Below, in pieces: positions 47,640 to 59,862 of a stretch of DNA of 64,000 nt (positions within the stretch are counted from its first letter, which is position 1; every line of letters starts with the position of its first letter). Source of the stretch: Epiperipatus broadwayi (lineage: Eukaryota; Onychophora; Udeonychophora; Euonychophora; Peripatidae); contig JAQFVV010000036.1 in the NCBI GenBank assembly GCA_028023455.1, forward strand, positions 7,811,576 through 7,875,575, written 5' to 3'. Position numbers and translations under genes: made by a program. The notes under the pieces were generated by a model that worked only from the letters and a program-made list of their open reading frames with translations, had not been told where the DNA came from and made no database searches.

Positions 47640-48680
47640 TTTTATTCCATTGAATCTATTACTAAAAATTTCAGACCTTTGGAGGTGTTTTTATGTTGTA
47701 CTGATCATCGGAGAGCAAATTTCTGCACTAACTCCTCACATGTATTTGTAATGTATTCCTCTGGTGCACATATCAAAAGGTGTTTCACATACCATTTATA
47801 AATGAAATTGGGTTTATTAAACTAAATATTTAGGAATTTCATCCTCAAACTTAGCCAACGTTGTGCTGCAAATAATACTGCTAATGAGCAAATGCATGGG
47901 CCATCCTTAATCCATTTTGTAATATTGACTGTTGAACAACATCATGATGTCATTATCCTAGACTTTTTTAAGAGTTGTAGTCAGTATCTTGTAGCATTTC
48001 TTGGATTATACTGATTGTTTACTTATACAGTTCAGTAATATCAAGTAATGCCATTGATGTACTGGACAAACTCTAGAGTGGATTAGGTCATATATTTTCT
48101 GAAGCCAAGATGTGTAGTTAACAATTTGGCAATAGTTTTGATGGCATTGTAGTAATGTGCCCCTCTAAAATTAATCATGAAGCGAAAAGAATTTTCCTTG
48201 AGCAATTTCATGTTTGCAAGTAAGTGAAATGGGATTGCTGCATGTGGATACATTTTTAAGTATTCCAGACCTTTGTATGCCTTGTAGTTCCTTCTTAATA
48301 CGGCTATGATAAATTTGTTTTATTGCCTTTCTGTTTTATATCTATACATTTAAACTAATTTATGAATTTGGGTGGTCGCTTTTTGAACTTAATCATTCGT
48401 ATTTATTATCACAAGTCTATTGCTTTTATCTCATTTAAGGCATACAATATTACTTTGTATTAATTTTTTGGATTCATCTATGCTTTTTGACCATGTTTTA
48501 CTGTTGGATTTGTTTGTTATGGAACGTTATACTTGAGCTCTTTGTCCTATTGTTTTCCCTCTGTGGAACATTTTCATATTTAGCTTTGATATCAGCAATT
48601 ATTTCAAGATGGGGGTTTTCCAGGGATCTCTATATATTCCATCAGTCTTAAACTTTGCAGGCAGATGGATGTAAGTGAAG
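47640..48680 (-). mobile_element. PLE5, strongly decayed Penelope-like element
   Basis: Minus-strand frames, much broken, give the Penelope order: HLEIIADIKAKYENVPQREN (near 48560-48620; cf. MELVADAEAGLEKNPLKDAY in PLE3), NFRGAHYYNAIKTIAKLL (near 48130-48180; cf. DFGGVHYYKAAKIINKW), GWPMHLLISSII (near 47885-47920; cf. GWPMGLPIGGIF) and FIYKWYVKHLLICAPEEY (47765-47805; cf. VYTRYVDDIFIGAPE). The endonuclease is missing. The YVDD catalytic box is YVKH at 47780-47791. Confidence 0.75.
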
Positions 48681-48741
48681 ATGATCAAGTTTTCCTTCTT
48701 GTCTGAGAACTTCCCTTCCCCTAATTTAAATAGACTATTAA

Positions 48742-49008
48742 ATAATACAAAGGGTAAAATATCCCAAGATCAAACCACGCAGATTGTTTATAAAACTGAA
48801 TGCAGTTATTATTTTTGAAGATCAGACTATGGGGAGTCTCATGCAAATATTGCCACCAGAATCTCATCAGTTATACAAACATGTGAAAAACAATTCTGAA
48901 TATAAATGTATTTTCTTAGAGGAAAATGAACAATCTGATCACAATTTCGATCCAGTAAATATTAAGATTGTCTGTTCTGAATATAACGACAGAAAGCAAA
49001 AGGTATAA
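48742..49008 (+). CDS. Candidate coding exon or ORF of unknown family
   Basis: Eighty-eight codons are open on the plus strand after a TAA at 48739-48741, ending at a TAA just after a donor-like AAG|GTATAAG (about 49001). The peptide is protein-like in composition (MQILPPESHQLYKHVKNNSE, ECxF-free but with paired Cys and acidic runs). A good polypyrimidine acceptor (CTTCCCTTCCCCTAATTTAAATAG, ending 48733) lies just upstream but would put the stop in frame; CCACGCAG at 48782 is an alternative. No start codon fits. I do not recognise a family. It could be a host exon, one of very few non-transposon candidates here. Confidence 0.3.
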   Translation: MIQRVKYPKIKPRRLFIKLNAVIIFEDQTMGSLMQILPPESHQLYKHVKNNSEYKCIFLEENEQSDHNFDPVNIKIVCSEYNDRKQKV

Positions 49009-49409
49009 GAGCCAATTTATTTTTAACTAGTGTTTATTCAGTTATCTAAAAGATTGAATATGTAAATGATTAATTTACATAAATTAGTGTTTTATATAGT
49101 GGTCAAATTGTCAAAAGTGTGTTCAGCTACTGTCTACATATTGAGACGGAAGGCGGATTTATATCTAACAGTACACACATTTGAACCTGGAACCATATGC
49201 GATCAAAGATATATACATATATCTATGGTACTCTTACTAACCAACATCCTAATAATAAAATAGTATCTAATATCTTCCAGCTTGCTCTTATTTAATAAAT
49301 ATAAGGAATAAATAAAATAATTACTCAAATATAAATACCTATCTTTAAACTAGCTCATATATTGTAATTCTAAAATATGGGGTTCGATTATATTTTGCAT
49401 ATATTTTAT

Positions 49410-50943
49410 GGTGCTGATATAGTACGCACTCGTTGGCCATTTTGAATTTGAAAACACCCAAAAGCACTGCTAGCACATGCAAGTGATAAATGACATCGAC
49501 TAGAAACACTCAGTTTTCAAAAAAATAAATCACCTAAGGCGCTACAATTAGAAAAGGGTGGTGGGTAAGGCACTACACTTAAAAAAAAAGTATCTGAAAA
49601 TGTCACATTAAATAGCCTAAGGTGCTACTATGGAAAAAAAGTGCGGGGGGGAAAAGAAAAAGAAGTGAACATTGAAAATTAAAAAATCCTTTAAGATAAA
49701 CCAAAAATGCTAATTTATATAGTGATAATCAAATACTGTAATAGTAAATCTTAAACAATTAATGTATGTTAAGGCATTTAAAAAAAAATCGTAAATGATA
49801 TTTTCAAAAGTATATACTAAATCTCAAAAATCAGTATTATAATTTTAAAAAATAATATTTGAAAAGTATATTGCTAAATCTCAAATGGCAGGGACATGAC
49901 CTTCAACACTATTTTGTGGAGTATCAACAAATAAAAAAACCTAATTAACTTATTTTTAAAAATATAATATTTTACATTTGGCTTTGAGATTATCCCTCTA
50001 ACTAAGAGTTAAAATAATAAATCACAAATCTTAATAATAGACATATTAATGTATATTACAGTTAGCATTTATTTAAGTAATTTTTTACCAATATTTTAAG
50101 AATTTTAAAAAAATTACCAACTTTCTGGATCGGATGGATGGTCGTCCGCACAGACTAAATTTGGTTCTTCCTAGATCTCTTCATTAGTGCAAAAACCACA
50201 AAGCTATCAACAAATTATGCTTTTAAGATTAAAATTTATTACTTTAAAGAAGACGCCAGTAAAATTAATTTATTCAGGAAATATCGCAGCTTGACATCGT
50301 CTCTTTTAAATTTATTTTTAAAACTGTGTGCTTGTATCTCACACAAATTAAATCAGGTATGTGTGATGTAAGGTAATTTCCAAGATTCTGGCTTCGAGAT
50401 CGGGTTTTGTCTTAATAAGATAAAAGTGCTAAGTTCTAAGTTAAGAAATTTAACAATAGAAAGGTAAAGTTTCAAATTTAAAAAAACAGCTGTAAACAAG
50501 CTAATGTACTTTTATGTCTCAAGCCTAACTTTAATGCTAATGCAATAGTGGTGAAATTTATTATAAAAAATTTATAATAAATTAATGATTTAATAATATA
50601 ATCACACTGTAACATATTAGACGTCATAATTTGTACTCGTATATATATGTGTGTGACGATACATGTATTAGTTTTAAGATTTACGTTTTAACACTTTAAA
50701 GAAGATGCAAGTAAAATTAATTGGTAATTTATTCCCAAAATATTGCGTTTCATTAATATTTAAAAAATAAAAAAACTAAAGACCAAAGATTTTGTATCAA
50801 AACTCGTTTTTTATACCCATTTTCAAATCATATGATCACATGAACACACCCTTTATTTTTATTTTTTAAATATTAATGAAAAGCAGGTCAATCGTCTTTT
50901 TTGTTTTTGTAATATTTTCGGAATAAACTTACTTGCATACATT
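49410..50943 (+). repeat. Repeat D2, second copy of the D element
   Basis: It begins GGTGCTGATATAGTACGCAC and parallels D1 (7276-8533 plus 11685-12815) to about AATATTTTCGGAATAAA at 50920. It lacks E1, the extra internal tandem units and the hairpin. It carries a different small insertion at 50553-50650. The shared start and end define an element of roughly 1.4 kb without coding capacity. Confidence 0.8.
50553..50650 (+). repeat. Short interspersed repeat, copy 2
   Basis: This matches the reverse complement of 15472-15567. Here it lies inside D2, at about the position occupied by the hairpin in D1, which shows that it moved independently of D. Confidence 0.65.
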
Positions 50944-51639
50944 GTTAAGATGCTTCTAGATAATTTCTCTGTACTCTTCTTAAAATAAGAGTGCAAGCAG
51001 TTTGCTAGTAGAGAATTCCATGTGTAATAATATTAGAATAAATTATCACAACTTTAAGTATAGATATAAGCAGACATATTTCATAGTAAGTTTTTTACTC
51101 GTGAACTAATTTCTTCCATTTCATTTTAAAAGAAATGCTCCAGCTCAGTCAATATTTCAGTTTATTATAACTACACTATAAACATTTAAAAGATAACAAG
51201 TTCTTCCTTAAATAGTTGCAGTGCAAAACATTTTTATAAAACTAGTTCCGAAGCACGTAAATTAACATAACGAAAAATGTTTTTAGCTAGTATCAGACAC
51301 AATATAATGAGGAAGACTTGAATTAACTAGAGTCGAAATTAACACAAGGATATTTAAACTTTTAAAATATATAGTAAGTCTCTACACATTTTTTTTAAAA
51401 AATTTTCCTTGTTTAAGTTTTATTTTATTTATTGAATAATTGAGTAAATATAGACTATATAGTTCAGTGCAATAATAGTCATTTAGCCATAAATATAATA
51501 GCTGCATATAAAATTTATTTCATAGAAGATATTATTTACATAGTTGGTATTGAAAATAGTACAAGTAAAATTTCCTCCATTTTCACGAAAGTTTTTTAAA
51601 GCCCCTGTGTAAGGTGGTCAGCTTGTTCAATAATGATGG
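50944..51639. other. AT-rich stretch, no gene recognised
   Basis: No supported coding sequence. It separates D2 from the 3' side of LINE 3. Confidence 0.4.
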
Positions 51640-52700
51640 CGAGTTGAGACTTTTATATAGGGAACCCCAAGAAATTTTGGGTCTCTGCAAGAAATTTGGA
51701 ATGGATTCTTTTCTCGTTTAATATTTGCCATGTAGAGGACTTGCTGTGGCTAATGTGAAGTTGAGATGAACCAGAAAATTTGTCAAGTAAAAGGTAATGC
51801 AGTTTAAGATACTTATGTGATGCGAGGAATATAACGACATCCATGTATGCAATGGAAGTCATATGGATTTCTTGATTCTTGGTATGTGAGATGAATCAGT
51901 CTGTTATATAATAGGTTATTTAGTATTTGTATGATCTTTGAAGGAATGTTGAATTTTCCTAGAAGTTCAAGCAGGTTGTTGGGATTTACCATGTCAAAAG
52001 CCTCAGCTGTGTCAATCTGGACTGCAATCAGTTTTGATAGCCTATTAGATCTGACATAGTTGAGGAGTAATTTAACTTCTGTCATGGCGGTAAGAGTTGA
52101 TGAGCCCTTTTTGACATACTGATTCTTTGAAATGTTATGAATTATTTTGGTCTCGATTTTCTCTTTAATGACTCCTATGATTTTGAATAATATAGGTGTC
52201 ATTGAAATTGGTCTAATGCTGTTGATGGAGGTGGAGTCTATTTTTCTTCAGGAACGGCACCATTGTGATAGGGTAAAGGTTAGGAATTACCCTTTTTTGT
52301 GTTGAAAGGTATTCTATTTTTTCCATTATGATAGGAATCACAATGTTGCTAAGATGGAAAAGCATAAACTTAGGTATGGCATGCATACCCAGATGTACTT
52401 GTTTAGGAAGAGCTGCTAAGCGATTCTTTATGTCAATCTCCATGATGCTGTGTCCACCTGTAGGATAAATGTCATTCCAAGAAAGGTCAGCTATGGGTTC
52501 GCAATTTTGTAATCTTTCTTTAAAGAACGATTCAATTTTCTGTAGCATATGAATTCCAGTATAACTGGAACCATTGATAATGTTTGAGGGCATGGATTGT
52601 TTAGGTTTGTACCCCAATGCCCAGCAAAAATAGAAACAATTATATAAAGAAAATATTTAATTTGCACAAGTAAAATTAAAATTTCAGAATAATTATAGTC
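51640..52700 (-). mobile_element. LINE 3, fragment of the LINE A/B family
   Basis: The minus strand carries the RT N-terminal block (52213-52617: HLGMHAIPKFMLFHLSNIVI, then YPITMVPFLKK), the palm start (51813-52202: KLIAVQIDTAEAFDMVNP) and a piece around the catalytic box (51653-51862). Both ends are truncated and no endonuclease or ORF1 was seen. Confidence 0.8.
51653..52617 (-). pseudogene. Reverse transcriptase of LINE 3 with internal deletion
   Basis: The domain is ordered fingers, palm motif with IDTAEAFD (first catalytic Asp present), then directly TSIAYMDVVIFL. The block PQGSP..SLLF..YIN, found between them in LINE B and LINE 2, is missing, and YMDD is reduced to YMD-V. At least two frameshifts are present. 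It cannot be active. Confidence 0.8.
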
Positions 52701-54570
52701 ATTTATTCGGGACATTATTCAAAAATAATAGAAAGAAAAGGGTACATTTTATGTCTTTCCATCATCTCATAGACAACTCAAACTAAATTATCAAGTACAA
52801 AGATCGTATCTTCACACTATAATGGAATGGTTTATAAAATTTATGCAGTCTGAAAATAGCTAGAATAATCTTCACCAAAATTGTATCAATTTGAATGGAT
52901 ATTTAAAATATTCAACTTTAATTATTCTCATATGAAATTCTAGTCTTTGGAATCTAAAAGCTTCACAAAAGATTTTTATTGAATATGACAAGTTTTTGAA
53001 ACTGCAATACGAGATTATCTGTTATCCAAAAATTTTCTGATAGAAATCAGAAATATGATATTATAAACTTTGCAAATGGCAAACTTAATAATTCTAATAG
53101 ATATATGGAATTTTGTGTGTGAATCCAAGACAAATGACATATAGAAAGGAAAATAGAAACTAAATATTTTTAATAATAATAGTAATTAAGTTTATTAAAG
53201 GTTAGATAACAAAATAAATATTATATACAAGTTTCTTTTATTTGCATCCAATTCTCAGAATTCTTTGCTGCTACAAGTGCTGTTACAATTATCTTTTAAC
53301 ATCTGTTGGCACATAAGCACATCCAGACTTTTGCTACATTATCCCTAGTGGTAAATACAAGACCAGTAAGTGTGTTAGACATCAACATTCCCACAAAATT
53401 AACTAAATTAGCTCATATACCTTTTGAACAGATTAAATTTTAAAATAAGCAATACCAAAATTAAGCTTAGGCTAAGCTGAGCTAACATATAATTCAAAAC
53501 ACTTTTGTCAAGTAATTTCTTTTTTTCATTGTAGCCTTGAAAGGCAATTCAACATATTATTTAGCTAAATTGTAATTAACTGAATTTATAGGAATTAAAC
53601 TAGTACAATACCAATGAGCATGCAATATAGGCAATTATATAAGCCTTGCACTATACATTAACTAAATTTGAATTAACAGATTGGTAAAATATTAATAATT
53701 GAAGAATGCAATCAACTCTACTAAAATTGCATGGTATGATTCTATGTTTCTATATTAATTTTTAAATGGAATTGGGCCATTTACCAGAAGTCATACCTAA
53801 CTCATACTAAATTACTGTCCACATAATAATAATATTTTAAATACCAAAGAACTTATGACTCCATCGGTGAAATGATCCAGATGGGTATACAGCAAACATA
53901 AGGTGGATGTATTATCCAAGTGCTAAATATTAAATGTATAAAAATGTAATATATTGCTGGTTTACTTCTGGCTGACCAATCAACTCAGCAATACAATACA
54001 GACATTGCTATTGACCACTAAGCATTGTACACAATGTTACCTGAAGAACTAACTTCAAAACTTACTAGTCATTGCCATGTCAATTCTAATACAAATACTA
54101 CTTCACCTACTATGGTTGAACATATAAAATTCATCACAAGAAAGGCTTCACAGAGCAAAACATATTAAAAGAATGATGGCTCCCAAATGCCTATCTTTGA
54201 GGCAGAAAAGAGAGGATGCCTGGACTTTGTTGCAGTGCATCAGGAAAATATGGAAAGACACACCAAATATAAATGATCTTCTCTAGGGATCTAGATTCTT
54301 TCAATAACAACAAAAGTGATAAGTATCATAAAGAGATATAAAGCACTATCAAGCTCATGGAATAAATATAAGCCTAATTGCTAAGGCAAACACCTCATAC
54401 AAACAAGCAGTGGCAAGATTACAACTTACACTAAAAGATGACTAATTTAATATACGCATAAAAATTATCAAAACAATTACAATCTCTGAAACCAGCAATA
54501 GCAGTTTGTCACCCGACTATTAAATTATTTAAGACTAAGAGCATATAAAATGCTGACACTAGATAATAAA
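52701..54570. other. AT-rich stretch, no gene recognised
   Basis: No supported coding sequence on either strand. 54180-54250 is a little less AT-rich but not open over a useful length. Confidence 0.4.
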
Positions 54571-55137
54571 AATACACTTACACCTGGGTTTCGTTTTATG
54601 TGGTAGATAGGTTTCGCAGAAAACCCGCATTAAAAAAAGTCCCACAAAAATAGACTTAACTTGCCTTGAAAAATGGGGGATAGTTTCTGTAATTTTCAGA
54701 AATCACATAAAAGCACAGCAACAAGGAAAAATTACTTTGAAATTCGCATTAAAAAAATGAGTAATTAAAGCATGACTAGTAAAAAATTTCAAATATTTGA
54801 AAAAAATTAATACAACCCAAACTTTTTTTATTAACTACAGCATTTAATTTTACAATACACTTACACCTGGGTTTCGTTTTATGTGGTAGATAGGTTTCGC
54901 AGAAAACCCGCATTAAAAAAGTCCCACAAAAATAGACTTAACTTGCCTTGAAAAATGGGGGATAGTTTCTGTAATTTTCAGAAATCACATAAAAGCACAG
55001 CAACAAGGAAAAATTACTTTGAAATTCGCATTAAAAAAATGAGTAATTAAAGCATGACTAGTAAAAAATTTCAAATATTTGAAAAAAATTAATATAACCC
55101 AAACTTTTTTTATTAACTACAGCATTTAATTTTACAT
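54571..55137. repeat. 283-bp tandem duplication, two nearly identical units
   Basis: The units start AATACACTTACACCTGGGTT at 54571 and 54854 and end TTTAATTTTACA. They differ by one A in a run and a C/T change near the end. Within each unit lies GGTTTCGTTTTATGTGG and AAACCCGCATTAAAAAA. There is no coding potential. The near identity means the duplication is very recent, or that it is an assembly artefact. Confidence 0.95.
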
Positions 55138-57739
55138 TTTTCATACATACTTTTAATCATTACCATTATTTAACAATATGCGTTTGTTTGTGAACTGGTA
55201 AAAAATCAGATTTGTCACAAGAGCAAGTACAACTTGTGCCACTTTCAGTCTTGTGCTGTGATAATGGTTTTTTGATGACAATGTAATTGGTAATTAAACT
55301 TTGAGATTATTTTCCTAATTGTTTATAAAGCTCGTGATATCCAGACATAACTATTTAGCTCTAGTTGGAATTTAAGAGGTTGTTCATTGCAGGAAACTCA
55401 GATTTCAGCATTTTCTGAGTTTGTCTTTGTCTCACAAAAATGTCTTTTTTTGTTTACTACTGAAATAAATTTTAAATGTTCACATTTTGTTTCCGTATTT
55501 AAAAAAATGAGATCGCAATCAAAACAAAAAGGTTATCATTAGAAAGATTATTTTCACTTTACAAAATCAATAAAATCTTCGTTATTTATTTTAAATATCT
55601 AAAAGATTATATATTTCTGTTATATATAACAAAATACGTTTTAAAAGTTTAAAATTTTTGAATATTTATTGTGATATTTTTATACGTAAGTATAAATGTA
55701 GTATTATTATTTACTCATTAGTATAAGTAGATTATTTACATAGAAGCTAAGATTCTAAATACAGCTTCAGGCCATATTCACATTAGCTGCTAATATAACA
55801 TTATATTTTTGAAAAAATAAAAAAAAATTTCAAGTTAAAAAAATTGTTCTTAATAATTTAAATTCTTTGATATCTAATAAATATAGTGAAATATAAAAGA
55901 TATTAAGAAGAAACATGAATTGCATAACTTCAAAATCGCATTAAAATAATCTGCATAAAACGAGACTCAGATGTATATCAAATATAGTATATAAATTAAA
56001 TGAATAAGTGGACGTAATGCAAATTAATGTATGGTAATATGGAATAATTAAATTCACAATTAAACTGATATATAACTGTAGATTATTATGCTATAATAGT
56101 TATTAAATATACTAGACCTCCAGAAAATATTTATAAAACTGTTAATATTGGAATAGAAAATAGATAATAAATGAAAGAAAAGTATATCTCTTTTATAGAT
56201 AAGATATTGCAAAATGGAATAAAAACCAGCACGTAATAAATTTATAAAATTTACCTGAGAATGTGTGGAAATACCAACACATTCTATCATAAACTCCTAA
56301 ACAAAATAATAGCAATAAAATTATTTTGACATATGATATTATAATAATAATTTTAGAATAATAATAATAAAAGTCTTATATATATATATATTTAAAACAC
56401 TTTAGCCCATTAGCTGAAACTTTCCATTATGGTCTGCTGAGAGCAAAAGAATCCTTCTTTGGCAGCTTGTCCATGTTGTAATGTTCAGATTTGTACACTC
56501 ATGTGACAAAATCCAGAGCCCAGGCAAAGTACACCAAAGCTGACTGGGAGTTACGTGATGAGACCTCTAATCCAACTAAACTTCAATTCATTTGCTATTA
56601 CTTCATGGTTTAACACCTTATGAGTGACATTTCTGAAGTCACACTCAGTCTTAATTTAACCTGTGAGCTGGCATAGGACAGGGAGAAACATGAGACTCAA
56701 GGGATAAATACTGACTTAATTAAATGGGTGGAATATACCACTTAACATACTTTATCTTAACTACAACTATACATACTCAGCATATAAAATCATTAAGAAA
56801 TTGGGATAGGATAAGGTGGATTGGTTTTGAATAGGACGTGAGCAAGAAAGATATTAAACAAATTTGTATTTTAAAAATGTTTATTAAAACAATAACAAAT
56901 GACATAAAATAAAGTAACCAAATGGCAAGGATTATATAGCATTAAATATGTGTATTCAATACATATACGCATTTCCATAGTGAATGACATTTTTATCAGT
57001 ACAGCTGCCTCATATTAACATATTGAAATAAGGTATATGCGGTTCATAAATCATGCCTAATTATATAACATACCCACCCTATTGTTTATGGTTTGTTAAT
57101 GTTATAAGTTAATAGCCTAGCAGAGATGATACATACATACAGCTCTAAGGTCGCTGTTATATATCTTAATAGAGTGACTAAATAAATTAGCTCAAGATCA
57201 TGCAGATTCACCCTGGTAGCCAAGATTTAAACTTCAGTCTAATGCTGAATAATTAATTAAATAAGAAGGAAAAGAATTGGCTACTTTTAGATTCACATAT
57301 ATATGCTATGGCACTATATAAAATACTAAAGAGTAACTTTGCAGTGTGAGTGAGTAATTATTCAGGAGCGTCAGTATCAAATTCCCGGTTGCCCTGAGAC
57401 CGGACGGTTTACTGCCACTTATTTAAGAACAGATAAGTTCAGGAACTCGATTAGGCTTTATAAAAATGGTGTGGACCCTCGTGTTCCAGTTCTAATAAAG
57501 ATAGCCATACTCAAACTAAAGAAGGGGGCGGCCTGTCACCGTGAATTCATTTAAAAGGTGAAGCAAAATATAAACACATGTAAGTGCACTGTATAAAGAC
57601 ACTCGCAATGCATGTAATTAATTAACCGCACCTAAAACAGATAGTTTTTATCAAACTAACAACCCAGTTTTTAAACTAGCATTATAGTTATGCTAATGAA
57701 AAGGACTTAAATTTAATTATAATCTAGTTTGTCTGAGAG
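55138..57739. other. AT-rich stretch, no gene recognised
   Basis: No supported gene. Two less AT-rich islands, 56420-56660 and 57360-57560 (GGTTGCCCTGAGACCGGACG), have no long open frame. An AT run lies near 56377-56393. Confidence 0.4.
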
Positions 57740-58236
57740 CTCTTATGTTTTGCGATCGGGAAATAGAAGTAAGTGTTTGATTAGATGCAGCTGTACATTG
57801 TGTATTTATAGACTTGGAAAAAGAATTCAAGCTGGGAAATTCATCTTCTAACATATCTTTTTCAAGATTAAAATGTAGATTTTGAGAATTGGTACTACCA
57901 TTTAAGGTAAGGTTTGATTCAATTTGGAAAGATCTAGAATTTCCTCAGGGTTTTTTGAATTTCCAGTCGATACGGTGTTAGCGATTTTATTTCTTTGATC
58001 CATTGTTTGCTATTTTGAAAAGGAACTATTTTCTTTGTAATTTCTTAGACTTTTTTGTGAGATATTTACATTGTTAGTTTTATTCTGAGAATTATACAAT
58101 GATTTTGTTTAATTACTTGAGGTTCTAATGTCTATTTGCTGTGAACTTGTTGATCGTTATTAGCGCTATGTAATGCCATAGCAGGTTTTGACTCAATACT
58201 TTTACCATCAGGCAAGTTAAAAGACTTACTCATTTT
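57740..58236 (-). pseudogene. Possible LINE ORF1 N-terminal relic
   Basis: From ATG at about 58236 the minus strand reads MSKSFNLPDGKSIESKPAMA for about 33 codons to a stop, followed by more S-, N-, Q- and K-rich broken frames to about 57740. The composition resembles LINE ORF1 N-termini, but no RRM or endonuclease follows. It is only a possible assignment. Confidence 0.25.
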
Positions 58237-58614
58237 GCAAGCAAATGTAAGAGAGAAAACAAAAAAGAGCCTACCTTTTCTGTCTGCCCAATTGATTTGA
58301 AAAGCTTTTCATGCAAATAATAGATTTTTAGCAATTTAATTCAATCCGAGGTGAAGTAAAATCTTACAGTAATCGCCATCTAGTGACCTCTAAATCTAAA
58401 TCAAGTTAAAACCTTGAATCTGTATATATATATAATCACAATTAAGGAGGGAATGTATATTGGATGGGTGTTAATAAACATTAAGAAATATACTTTAATA
58501 CCATCTCTAGCCAGTATATCCCTTTTAACTAACAGATATCAAAAGTCATAATATATAGAAAAAAAATGACTAAGCAAACCTTGCAAAATCATCATCATCA
58601 TCATCACCCTAACC
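58237..58614. other. AT-rich stretch with a CAT microsatellite
   Basis: A (CAT) run at about 58590-58608 abuts the left edge of the PLE3 palindrome. Nothing else was seen. Confidence 0.5.
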
Positions 58615-58824
58615 TGTAGGGAGCGGAGTGATTTGCGAAAGAAGATTAAGGAGGTGTGTTTCATCATCTCGGATGAGCACGCATTGAACAAAAGGGAGTC
58701 GTTTTACGCCTTGTCAAAGAAATGGCGAGTGGAGGCACTTTGATTCTAATTTGCATATTCACCTAGTTTAGTTCGAATATTTGCATATCAGTATGTCGTT
58801 GGAAAATGATAAGAGATTTGGTAC

Positions 58825-58864
58825 TTCTTGATAATGAAGTGTAAGCCTTCGAAAATGTTCGGAG
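58825..58864 (+). other. Hammerhead-like core motif in the inverted PLE3 end
   Basis: CTTGATAATGAAGTGTAAGC is followed by CTTCGAAAATG: UGAU-x-A, stem II GAAG/CTTC, GAAA and a possible AAU/AUU stem III. Position 3 is U and position 8 is A. It is the mirror copy of 59217-59256. Confidence 0.4.
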
Positions 58865-59216
58865 AATTAATAAATTGTTGATATTAGTCATAGAATGATT
58901 CAAGATAATTTTTCTTATATCATATCCGAATTATAATTTATAATTAATGTGTGCATATTTAATTCTAACATATTAAGTTTTACATTTGTATCAATAACAC
59001 ACATTTATTTTGTTTTATAGATTTTGTTATGCGAATGTACAAATATGACCATTACAAAATCTATAAAACAAAATAAATGTGTGTTATTGATACAAGTGTA
59101 AAACTTAATATGTTAGAATTAAATATGCACACATTAATTATAAATTATAATTCGGATATGATATAAGAAAAATTATCTTGAATCATTCTATGACTAATAT
59201 CAACAATTTATTAATT

Positions 59217-59256
59217 CTCCGAACATTTTCGAAGGCTTACACTTCATTATCAAGAA
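59217..59256 (-). other. Hammerhead-like core motif in PLE3 3' region
   Basis: On the minus strand: TTGATAATGAAG, loop TGTAAGC, CTTCGAAAATG. The layout matches that in PLE1, PLE2 and PLE4 although the surrounding sequence does not, which suggests conserved structure. Stem II is 4 bp and perfect. Stem I was not found. Confidence 0.45.
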
Positions 59257-59337
59257 GTACCAAATCTCTTATCATTTTCCAATGACATACTGATATGCAA
59301 ATATTCGAACTAAACTAGGTGAATATGCAAATTAGAA

Positions 59338-59862
59338 TCAAAGTGCCTCCACTCGCCATTTCTTTGACAAGGCGTAAAACGACTCCCTTTTGTTCAATGC
59401 GTGCTCATCCGAGATGATGAAACACACCTCCTTAATCATCTTTCGCAAATCACTCCGCTCCCTACACAATACTCTTGGTCCATCTGGTCTGCACGAATGA
59501 CCCGCAACCATTGCATGCTGTACAAAAATTGAAGGGTGGGATGAATCAGCTAAAGCCCTATTGTATGAATACACATGTTGGGATAATCTAACTTGAACAG
59601 ATGCTTTCGTCTTCCCATAATATGCAGCCTGGCAGTTGTTTCTGCTACCTGCAGTTTTGTAGACCGCCTGCTAGCTTGAACCGGAAGAATATAATCTTTG
59701 GTATTGTTTAAACACATTGAAATTAGGGGGCGAATGAAAACACACAGAACTCCGAGCAAAAGATCGTTCACATTTTCCTATAAATATTTCGGATATATGG
59801 GAGCAAAATTCACAGTTTATCTTCTTTAACCACATGATTGAGCTTTCTTTTAAATTTCTCAT
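59338..59862 (-). pseudogene. GIY-YIG endonuclease of PLE3
   Basis: Minus frames give SRNNCQAAYYGKTKASVQVR (near 59600-59660), the GIY-YIG start with the AYYGKT pattern and the following Arg, then open to the stop at 59338: ALADSSHPSIFVQHAMVAGH, SCRPDGPRVLC, and FYALSKKWRVEAL at the end. The H..AGH.C...C set is the zinc-like segment of Penelope endonucleases. The upstream linker (59671-59862) is in another frame. The domain cleaves DNA for target-primed copying. A frameshift lies between RT and endonuclease. Confidence 0.85.

Larger units (their letters stand above)
58615..59466. repeat. Near-perfect palindrome, 413-bp arms, 26-base loop
   Basis: The left arm 58615-59027 and right arm 59054-59466 are reverse complements with only rare mismatches (for example AAGAAGATT against AAGATGATT). 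The loop is 59028-59053. The right arm is the end of PLE3: the last about 43 codons of its endonuclease, the stop, and the 3' untranslated region. The left arm is therefore a second, plus-strand copy of the same 3' end, tail to tail. The left arm cuts off in the codons for RERSDLRK. Its outer edge abuts the CAT repeat. Confidence 0.95.
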
